From a virus: DNA of 25,329 nt. The notes below the pieces were generated by a model. The model worked only from the letters and a program-made list of their open reading frames with translations. It had not been told where the DNA came from and did not search any database. Location of the stretch: IMG/VR virus record IMGVR_UViG_3300009378_000059, positions 1 through 25,329 of that record; one strand, 5' to 3'. Position numbers and translations under genes: made by a program. Position 1 is the first letter of the stretch, and the number at the start of each line of letters is the position of its first letter. Of this stretch, positions 11,726-16,958 are shown piece by piece.

Positions 11726-14467
11726 TTACCAATCATTATCCTCTTCAGACTCAATTTGAAGATAATTATACAAGCGTATCGCGCCGGGAGTTTCCTCTGG
11801 GTATTTATCCTCTAAGAAAGTATGTATCTCTTTAGTTGTAGGCTCTGGGTTATCAATTAAGAATTTTACATGATCCTCTAATCCATACACAGCAATATAT
11901 TCTTTCATAGCTTTTAGAGTACGATATACAGAAGGATATACCATAGTAAATGTAGTAGCTTCATTGCTTAAAAGCTTGCTTTTGGTTCGTTTATTAGGAT
12001 CCATAGCAAGTGAAACGAAAGTAGAACTGAGATTATGCTTATTAAGCCAAGCGCCAAGGCGAAGATTACGCAATTGATTATGAGTGAGATTGTCAATTTT
12101 ATCAGAATGTTCAATTGGATTAGCATAGACATAGCGGAATGCAAGTGCATGATCATATCTATTCGTGATAAATGCTTGTGGATTCTGCTGAGCTTCGAGT
12201 TCTTCTTTCTTGGTAAGTGGGTATCTTTCATCAGTATTTGGTAAGATTCCGAGGTTAGCAACATAATTCATTATACTCTGTAGTTGTTTGTTATCAGCAT
12301 TGAGCTCCATACAAATTTCTTTTTGGAAATGAGTTTTATAATTCCAACTCGTACGGTTAACTTTTCTACGAACGAGATCCGTATATAGGATACGCAAACC
12401 TCTAAGCTCAGCACCTGGATAGCCAAACAGAAACTTCACAATACGTCTAATAGCATTTTCGATTTCAGCTCCTAATCTAGGATTTGGAGAATAAAGGAGA
12501 GTAAGGCGGCGATCCTCAAGCATCATAAGTGAATCTGGTAAATGATTCGTAGTTGTAAATATGTTGATTGATCTTGCAATCTTAGTTGATTGTACAAATT
12601 TCTTATTGATATGTTGCATTTCTGAAGTAGAAATTGCTTTTATCTTATCCCATATCTTTTGATTTTGTGGGCTATCAGTAAGGTGAACCTCTTCGATTAA
12701 AGTCATTTCCTTCATTTCTTCATGAGGTGCCATAAACGAATCAAAGTCTGGATAAATACCAACGACATCAAGATTAAAGAGTGATGATATGAAGCTAAAG
12801 AAAGCCGTCTTGCCAATTCCTTGTTTTCCATAAAAGGTTACTACATTATCGATATTTATATTTGGATGCTGAAGCGGCATAGCGATACGATCCAAGAGAA
12901 AATCATATTCTTGTGGTCGGCTCTCATCTGTCAAAGCTTTGCGGAATACTTGGTGAAAGAAGTCTAGTTCTTGCTGTTCATTTTCAGTAATAGTTTCTGG
13001 ATCAATAGCAATATCCTTTATTGTACCTACATTAGCAGTGCCATGTTCTAATACGTATTTAGCTCGTGCGCTATTAGGATCAGTATGAAGGATATTAACG
13101 CTATTAGCGAAGTTTGAAAATTCAGGAGTGTTATAAACTTTACGGTTGTTCTTCAATCCTTCTGGAATATACGAATAACTGTTATTAAACTCTGCATATG
13201 TTAGCTGTTTCCAATAAAGTGAGCATTTATAAAGAGTGTCAAAGAGAACTGAAAATCGTGGGTTTGTTCCTGCTTTGAATTGATTATACTCATGAGCAAA
13301 TGCGCGTTCAAAAGTTTTATTAGACACTTTAATTGGAACATAGATACTATCACTCGTAGTTACAAGGGTCTCACAGAAGGCTCTACGGTTAGTATTATTT
13401 GAAAGCATAAAGTTTTTACGCATGCCAGTGAGATGCTCAACTCTTGCTTCATATAATTTTCTAGGTACTTGTATAAATCCATAGTCATCTTTTGGAAATT
13501 CTTCCATAACATGATCAAATGAATTGTCAAATTCTCTTTTGGCTCCACGAATTCTTTCAAAAGCAGATTTAACAGTACTTTCAAATTCTTCATCTTCGAG
13601 TGGACTATAAAATACACTGTTCTGTAAGATCTTAAGAACTTCAGTTCCGCGATTATATGACAAGTTATAAGTGAATATATCCATTGCCATACGATACAGA
13701 AAATCATTGCGGTGCTCTGTAAGCTTCTGAATACCAAATAGGTATGGATTGACCTCTTTAATCAGATAATGCTGAGCTGCCTCTATATTACTAATCGAAT
13801 CTTCGTTAATATCTGCAGTCTTTGAGCGCATTTCTAATTTATGGACAATACGCTGATGCTCAACTTGACTGAGCTTCTTAAGATAGTCGACTAATTTATG
13901 AGATAATTGCTGTGGTGAGATTTCCTGGGTTATTTTATAATATGAGTTATTTTTCTTTCGCCATGTTCCTGGTCCTTCCAATGTGACATTATACTCTGGC
14001 ATACAAGTCTTGATTTCAATAGGAAGGGTACGGTCTGGAAGCTCTATTTCCCTAAAGGCATTCTTCCCAATTTGGTTAACGAGTATGTTAGTTGGGATCA
14101 TATACCATTCTTGAAAACCATTACCACTTGGAGTTTCCATAGTAAACGTCGGTACTAAATCGAAATAATTATGCACTTGTTCTTGTAGCTTTTTGGTATC
14201 TGTTGGGGAGTCGCTGCTATCATGATCGTCATAATCCAAAACGATATACGTATTGTCATCTGGCGCTGATTTAGGATCTATTTTGTAATTAGACCAGTCT
14301 ATACTATTTTCGATCTTTAATGCACATTGCTTAGCGTTATAAAGGTTCTGCTTGTTATGTACGCGATGATTGTCGGTCCTTGAGCTACGATATTGAACGG
14401 TGGGACCAAGTAGAGAATGGGTTTTCTTAAGCTGATTGAGTGTAAATTCCTTGTTATGTTCTGACAT
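11726..14467 (-). CDS. Prim-pol / SF3 helicase-primase (VapE/DUF5906-like)
   Basis: A 913-residue protein with two modules. Residues about 20-180 look like an archaeo-eukaryotic primase/prim-pol domain: VLDYDD (76-81, Asp78 and Asp80), TPSGNGFQEWY (112-122) and LPIEIKT (148-154, Glu151). The His expected after SGxG is Gln119 here. The C-terminal half is an SF3-type helicase of the virulence-associated E/DUF5906 group: Walker A GKQGIGKT near residue 545, Walker B around LIEEVHL, and a motif-C-like IFTTTNH near 635 followed by EDRRLTLLY. It should prime and unwind DNA at the phage origin. The ATG at 14467 has GAGGAG eleven bases upstream, at the end of the small membrane protein gene. A divergent primase centre is discussed as a finding. 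Confidence 0.88.
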   Translation of the reverse strand: MSEHNKEFTLNQLKKTHSLLGPTVQYRSSRTDNHRVHNKQNLYNAKQCALKIENSIDWSNYKIDPKSAPDDNTYIVLDYDDHDSSDSPTDTKKLQEQVHNYFDLVPTFTMETPSGNGFQEWYMIPTNILVNQIGKNAFREIELPDRTLPIEIKTCMPEYNVTLEGPGTWRKKNNSYYKITQEISPQQLSHKLVDYLKKLSQVEHQRIVHKLEMRSKTADINEDSISNIEAAQHYLIKEVNPYLFGIQKLTEHRNDFLYRMAMDIFTYNLSYNRGTEVLKILQNSVFYSPLEDEEFESTVKSAFERIRGAKREFDNSFDHVMEEFPKDDYGFIQVPRKLYEARVEHLTGMRKNFMLSNNTNRRAFCETLVTTSDSIYVPIKVSNKTFERAFAHEYNQFKAGTNPRFSVLFDTLYKCSLYWKQLTYAEFNNSYSYIPEGLKNNRKVYNTPEFSNFANSVNILHTDPNSARAKYVLEHGTANVGTIKDIAIDPETITENEQQELDFFHQVFRKALTDESRPQEYDFLLDRIAMPLQHPNINIDNVVTFYGKQGIGKTAFFSFISSLFNLDVVGIYPDFDSFMAPHEEMKEMTLIEEVHLTDSPQNQKIWDKIKAISTSEMQHINKKFVQSTKIARSINIFTTTNHLPDSLMMLEDRRLTLLYSPNPRLGAEIENAIRRIVKFLFGYPGAELRGLRILYTDLVRRKVNRTSWNYKTHFQKEICMELNADNKQLQSIMNYVANLGILPNTDERYPLTKKEELEAQQNPQAFITNRYDHALAFRYVYANPIEHSDKIDNLTHNQLRNLRLGAWLNKHNLSSTFVSLAMDPNKRTKSKLLSNEATTFTMVYPSVYRTLKAMKEYIAVYGLEDHVKFLIDNPEPTTKEIHTFLEDKYPEETPGAIRLYNYLQIESEEDNDW

Positions 14468-14638
14468 TTAAGTCACTGCTCCTCGTGCGGTGTAATATAT
14501 GGCCAAGAGAGTACTGCCTCCGGCGGTGATGCTGATCGTGATAAAAGCGGTCGTCCATAAAGCTCTGTTGATAAAGCGCAGAGCCTTTCCTGTTAAGCTG
14601 ATTTGCTCGTTTTTGCTCTCATTTTGACTTGTCGACAT
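14468..14638 (-). CDS. Small membrane protein upstream of the primase, 56 residues
   Basis: A frame of 56 residues starts at the ATG at 14638, ends directly against the primase ATG and encodes a polar N-terminus (MSTSQNESKNEQ), a basic stretch and one hydrophobic helix at about residues 28-49 (LWTTAFITISITAGGSTLLAIYY). The expected topology is a cytoplasmic N-terminus. The ribosome binding site is weak. It is the first gene after the two leftward promoters of the divergent control region, the place where host-takeover genes are usual. Function unknown; no family recognised. Confidence 0.62.
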   Translation of the reverse strand: MSTSQNESKNEQISLTGKALRFINRALWTTAFITISITAGGSTLLAIYYTARGAVT

Positions 14639-14691
14639 GATTGGGATTAGATAGTCCTCTTCTTCTGGTTAGATTTTCACTGTAATATATA

Positions 14692-14720
14692 ATTATATCA
14701 CAAATTTGGTGTGGTGTAAA
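14692..14720 (-). promoter_or_regulatory. Leftward sigma-70 promoter, proximal
   Basis: TTTACA (14720-14715) and TATAAT (14697-14692) on the minus strand with a 17-base spacer. It contains a near-palindrome CACAAATTTGGTG (plus strand, 14699-14711). It should drive the small membrane protein and the primase-helicase. Confidence 0.82.
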
Positions 14721-14733
14721 CTAAACAAGGCCA

Positions 14734-14747
14734 TTAACCGAGGTTAA
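14734..14747. repeat. Inverted repeat between the tandem leftward promoters
   Basis: TTAACC-GA-GGTTAA is a perfect inverted repeat with 6-bp arms. It lies just downstream of the expected start site of the distal promoter and upstream of the proximal -35. The position suits an operator. Its left half, TTAACCGA, recurs near the DUF2815 promoter at 5777-5784. Confidence 0.5.
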
Positions 14748-14759
14748 ATACACTATATA

Positions 14760-14788
14760 ATTATATTACACTTGTTATCCAATGTATA
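14760..14788 (-). promoter_or_regulatory. Leftward sigma-70 promoter, distal
   Basis: TATACA (14788-14783) and TATAAT (14765-14760) on the minus strand, 17-base spacer. The interval 14768-14785 (ACACTTGTTATCCAATGT on the plus strand) is a partial palindrome shared with the promoter at 11689-11717, which suggests coordinated control of the two operons. Confidence 0.8.
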
Positions 14789-14818
14789 CAACCGATTAAA
14801 TTTAGCCGATAGAAGGGG

Positions 14819-14847
14819 TGTACTTCTGTAGGCGGTTATTATATAAT
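14819..14847 (+). promoter_or_regulatory. Rightward promoter for the 14897 gene
   Basis: TGTACT (14819-14824) and TATAAT (14842-14847) with a 17-base spacer inside TATTATATAATATA. The same arrangement, GTGTACTT then 17 bases to TATAAT, precedes the large terminase at 16924-16952. The -35 is weak for plain sigma-70, so an activator or a different factor may be needed, which would suit late expression. An ATG at 14852 starts a 9-codon frame only five bases after the -10 box. Confidence 0.68.
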
Positions 14848-14896
14848 ATATATGAGTAGATCTCAGTCTACCGCTCATTAGATTAGGAGAGTTTTT

Positions 14897-15433
14897 GTGT
14901 ATAAACAGTCAGAAATCCCCATCGAAGATAAAGGCGCAGGACATTTGAAACTTTTATCTGAAGGCAAAGAAGCTGGAGGAGAGGAGCATTTCAAAAGTTC
15001 AGAGTTTAAAAGTATGATTTCATTCGAAAAAATGCTATTGAGCTCAGAAGAGGTTCCAGACATTTTAGCCGTAGTTTGGTTAGACCACTTTCCGATTGAT
15101 GTCTATACTTCGAGACGTATTAGTGGCTTAGCAGCACGAATGCCAAAGGAACACATATTGTCTATTGTGTTTCCGTTATATGATTTGAGCTCGGCAGAAG
15201 AAGAGTTCTTTGACTTACTTGTGTCTTTTGGCGCTGGAATAGGACTTGATTTGGTCACTGCCGAATTGTTTGATGGAGCTCGCAGTGGAGACCCGCGCGC
15301 CGTCAAGATGTATTTGGAAATGCAGAGTTATATTAGCGGTCTTGGCGTTGAGGTTGAGGATAGTGGACCAAGAGGAGGATTGCGTGTGGCGTTTGATGTG
15401 ACTGGGAAGTTACCGGATAAGCTTGATGGATAA
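14897..15433 (+). CDS. Unknown rightward protein, candidate small terminase subunit
   Basis: A 178-residue protein started by GTG at 14897, six bases after AGGAGA. No catalytic motif is visible. The N-terminal 40 residues are polar; the middle is helical and hydrophobic (PDILAVVWLDHF, HILSIVFPLYDL). Residues about 124-145 (LFDGARSGDPRAVKMYLEMQSY) resemble the A-x-x-GDxxAxxxYL segment common near the C-terminus of small terminase subunits. Being the first rightward gene before the large terminase supports that idea, but the GC-rich cassette now separates the two. Alternative: an unrelated DNA-binding or host-takeover protein. Translation is well supported; function is not. Confidence 0.7.
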   Translation: MYKQSEIPIEDKGAGHLKLLSEGKEAGGEEHFKSSEFKSMISFEKMLLSSEEVPDILAVVWLDHFPIDVYTSRRISGLAARMPKEHILSIVFPLYDLSSAEEEFFDLLVSFGAGIGLDLVTAELFDGARSGDPRAVKMYLEMQSYISGLGVEVEDSGPRGGLRVAFDVTGKLPDKLDG

Positions 15434-15616
15434 TTAGATTAGATTGCCTTTGCGGCTATATAATATAGACACTGAAAAAAAAACTTTTATTTTATATATA
15501 TAATCTACTATCTAACCAGAAAAGATCTAATAAGCTATAGAAGTAAATAAGATTAGGCGATCAGAGGCATATTTTGCGGAGAGTTTCTGTCTTGGGGAGG
15601 CGCGGGCGCAGAAATG

Positions 15617-15649
15617 AAAAAAGCCCGACACCTTTCGGCATCGAGCTTT
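15617..15649 (-). terminator. Intrinsic terminator of the GC-rich leftward cassette
   Basis: On the minus strand a 13-pair stem (with G-U pairs) capped by a GAAA tetraloop ends in GGGC and runs into six T residues at 15622-15617. The loop-closing pairs are CC/GG around GAAA, and the outer stem is AAAGC / GCTTT. This is a textbook Rho-independent terminator placed after the last small leftward gene and before the AT-rich phage backbone. It stops cassette transcription from running antisense into the 14897 gene. Confidence 0.9.
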
Positions 15650-15681
15650 CTCTCTTTGGTCGGCCGCGACGAATCGGGCAG

Positions 15682-15900
15682 TCAGTCGATCGGAATATCA
15701 GCTGAGCCGTCGAATGGTATGTCCGTCTCAACTTCAGCGGTCATATACCACTCGTTCCTTTCCATCGAATATTGCAGAGTGATATCCATTTGGCCGACAA
15801 ATACTTCCGTCTTCTCGCTTGGTGAAAGCCTCTCCATAATGGCACCCGCGAGTGCGTCTGCGAGCTCGGGCTCGGGTAGGTGTAGTCTGCGCTTGGGCAT
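15682..15900 (-). CDS. Cassette protein 3, unknown, 72 residues
   Basis: Started at the ATG at 15900, six bases after a perfect GGAGGT, the protein has 72 residues beginning MPKRRLHLPEPELADAL. It has a basic start, one predicted helix (ELADALAGAIMERLS) and a beta-rich, acidic second half ending in DIPID. An in-frame ATG at 15960 would overlap the previous stop as ATGA and add 20 residues, but it lacks a ribosome binding site and would place the hairpin at 15922-15941 inside the gene. The codons are far more GC-rich than in the neighbouring phage genes, which indicates a foreign origin. I recognise no family. It is the last gene before the terminator at 15617-15649. Confidence 0.68.
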   Translation of the reverse strand: MPKRRLHLPEPELADALAGAIMERLSPSEKTEVFVGQMDITLQYSMERNEWYMTAEVETDIPFDGSADIPID

Positions 15901-15921
15901 AGGTGTACCTCCGTACGTGTA

Positions 15922-15941
15922 AGCCCACACTGAGGTGGGCT
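15922..15941 (-). other. Hairpin between cassette genes 2 and 3
   Basis: AGCCCAC / GTGGGCT, a 7-bp perfect stem with a 6-base loop, lies between the cassette 2 stop and the strong ribosome binding site of cassette 3. No T-tract follows. It may process or stabilise the message or tune translation. Confidence 0.5.
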
Positions 15942-15956
15942 GTTGATCATCAGATG

Positions 15957-16109
15957 TCATATCTCAGGGATGTCATCTCTCAGGCAAGTCATGTCATGCT
16001 CTGGGCTGTAAACCCACACACCACTGGTGGGGTGCGTGGTAAACCACACACGGATTGTGCGTGGCCCAAACAGACCACGCTCAAGACCATATTGCTGTAA
16101 TGTTTTCAT
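15957..16109 (-). CDS. Cassette protein 2, unknown, 50 residues
   Basis: The chosen ATG at 16109 has GGAG six bases upstream (the frame is open to 16139 but without start signals). The 50-residue product begins MKTLQQYGLERGLF and is rich in Trp, Tyr and Thr (TIRVWFTTHPTSGVWVYSPEHDM), suggesting a small beta-sheet protein with one Cys. No signal peptide or membrane helix is evident. It is GC-rich like its two cassette partners. Size and autonomous expression resemble phage-encoded inhibitors or accessory modulators, but no function can be assigned. Confidence 0.65.
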   Translation of the reverse strand: MKTLQQYGLERGLFGPRTIRVWFTTHPTSGVWVYSPEHDMTCLRDDIPEI

Positions 16110-16140
16110 GTTATACTCCATTTTGAGATTGTTGGGCAAG

Positions 16141-16168
16141 CCCCACCTACCTGTGAGGGTAGGTGGGG
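16141..16168 (-). other. Strong hairpin between cassette genes 1 and 2
   Basis: CCCCACCTACC / GGTAGGTGGGG is a perfect 11-bp stem with a 6-base loop in the gap between cassette gene 1 (stop at 16174) and gene 2 (start at 16109). There is no T-tract, so partial attenuation or RNA processing is more likely than full termination. Confidence 0.6.
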
Positions 16169-16173
16169 GTGGG

Positions 16174-16437
16174 TTACGCTTCCGTGTCGTCAGACTCAGG
16201 TGCGTTCATGGGCTCGCCGTCCTCGTCGATGAGGGTGAGCAGTCCCTTCTCCGTGTCATACCGCAGGTCTGCTCGAGCATACTTCTTCTCAGCGAGTTCG
16301 AAGTACTCCTCCAACGTCGTAGCCTGGGAGTAGGTCTCGTATCGAGCCCAGGCCTTCCCGGTAGGTCGCTTGGGATTGGAGGCATACTCGAGGGTTGTGG
16401 TGTCATTCACCTTGTACGTGTTGATTAACATTTCCAT
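16174..16437 (-). CDS. Cassette protein 1, unknown, 87 residues
   Basis: The ATG at 16437 follows AAGGAG by six bases. The protein has an N-terminal beta-like stretch (MLINTYKVNDTTTLEYA), a NPKRPTGKAWARYETY segment (21-36), a helix (TTLEEYFELAEKK), ADLRYDTEKGLLTLI (56-70) and an acidic C-terminus. I loosely recall small phage proteins with an NPKRP...ADLRYD pattern, all uncharacterised; this is memory, not a search. Codon use is GC-rich and unlike the flanking genes. As the first gene of the cassette it lies behind a candidate promoter (16499-16528) and a 5' hairpin. Confidence 0.72.
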   Translation of the reverse strand: MEMLINTYKVNDTTTLEYASNPKRPTGKAWARYETYSQATTLEEYFELAEKKYARADLRYDTEKGLLTLIDEDGEPMNAPESDDTEA

Positions 16438-16468
16438 GACATTCTCCTTGTGTGTGAGTCATGTGGAT

Positions 16469-16491
16469 GGTCTCACCGGATTGGTTTGACC
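16469..16491 (-). other. Predicted 5' hairpin of the cassette transcript
   Basis: On the minus strand GGTC-AA-ACC and GGT-GA-GACC can pair around a 5-base loop with an internal A-A/G-A mismatch. The stem begins about 8 bases after the -10 box of the candidate cassette promoter, so the transcript would start at or close to it, as predicted for the transcripts at 5706-5729 and 9394-9417. Confidence 0.4.
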
Positions 16492-16498
16492 TGGTAAC

Positions 16499-16528
16499 AT
16501 TGTAGTTCACATGATCTCAATTGTACAA
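16499..16528 (-). promoter_or_regulatory. Candidate promoter of the GC-rich cassette
   Basis: TTGTAC (16528-16523) and TACAAT (16504-16499) on the minus strand with an 18-base spacer. Each box differs from the sigma-70 consensus at one or two positions. It differs from the TTTACA family used by the phage backbone. It is the best promoter I see upstream of cassette gene 1. Confidence 0.6.
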
Positions 16529-16923
16529 TTCAAAGTTTTTATACACGAATAAAATTTGTGAATACCGAGCTTCGCTCCGCCCGCGACGCGCGTAAGGGTG
16601 GAGGCCTCTGACGCGCCACCCCCGGCCCCGTAACCGAAGTCGCGCGGGCGCCCACGTGCGACGACGCGACGCGCTATACCTCTCCGGCCGGCGAAGCCCC
16701 ACCTCGCGCGTGCGCAATCGATTGCACGTGCACGTCCCGCGGGATCGATTGCACACGTGCACGTGGACTTCTCAGCCGCGTATACTGTTGATATATGTAC
16801 CGCTCGCAATTTTCCGGCCCGGGGCACTGACACATGTAAACTTAAATGCCCCTCTAAAATTTTCGGGGGTTAAAAACCACTATACAACTTTTCGGCTAAA
16901 TTAAAATATATTCCCAGAAACTG
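16529..16923. other. Gene-free stretch: GC-rich, palindrome-dense, then AT-rich
   Basis: No gene is supported here. By hand count, 16561-16740 is 130/180 G+C (72%), whereas 16921-16980 is 18/60 (30%). The GC-rich part is dense in CG dinucleotides (CGACGACGCGACGCGC and similar) and has long open frames on both strands, none with start signals. From about 16835 it returns to phage-like AT-rich sequence, with CCCC and GGGG arms around AAAATTTT (16852-16868) and a TCGGCTAAA box (16892-16900) shared with other promoters. It may carry a replication, recombination or binding site, or an RNA gene that I cannot recognise. Confidence 0.7.
16714..16765. repeat. Palindrome-rich tandem repeat, iteron-like
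   Basis: ATCGATTGCAC followed by GTGCACGT occurs twice, at about 16717-16735 and 16744-16764, the second copy with a two-base AC insertion. Within it lie perfect palindromes GCAATCGATTGC (16714-16725), ACGTGCACGT (16726-16735), TCCCGCGGGA (16735-16744) and CACGTGCACGTG (16754-16765). The density of abutting palindromes is well beyond that of the flanking sequence. Confidence 0.75.
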
Positions 16924-16952
16924 TGTACTTTTGCGCTCATCTATTATATAAT
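16924..16952 (+). promoter_or_regulatory. Rightward promoter of the head-tail operon
   Basis: TGTACT (16924-16929) and TATAAT (16947-16952), 17-base spacer, within TATTATATAATATA. It matches the rightward promoter at 14819-14847 in both boxes and in GTGTACTT around the -35. The -10 ends seven bases before the terminase ATG, so transcription should start at or beside the start codon. Confidence 0.72.
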
Positions 16953-16958
16953 ATAGTC

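Noticed and set aside
15734-15950. Alternative leftward frames overlapping cassette gene 3
   Set aside because: They lack a well-placed ribosome binding site, whereas the 15682-15900 frame has GGAGGT six bases before its ATG and ends just before the terminator.
16507-16833. A 108-codon leftward open frame through the GC-rich block
   Set aside because: Stops are rare in such sequence in several frames at once, there is no ribosome binding site, and the predicted protein is Arg/Ala/Gly-rich low complexity without any motif. It also runs through the palindromic repeat and over the cassette promoter.
16841-16875. Terminator before the terminase promoter (CCCC...GGGG)
   Set aside because: The arms pair for only four GC pairs around a mostly self-complementary AAAATTTT core, and the following tract is TTAAAAA rather than a run of T.
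16529-16923. tRNA or CRISPR array in the GC-rich block
   Set aside because: No cloverleaf with a T-arm GTTCRA-like sequence is visible, and the repeat occurs only twice with no unique spacers of constant length.
16438-16958. Assembly chimaera explaining the GC-rich segment
   Set aside because: Not excluded, but the cassette has complete genes, promoter and terminator, and phage-type sequence and promoters lie on both sides in a sensible order. Read coverage would settle it.
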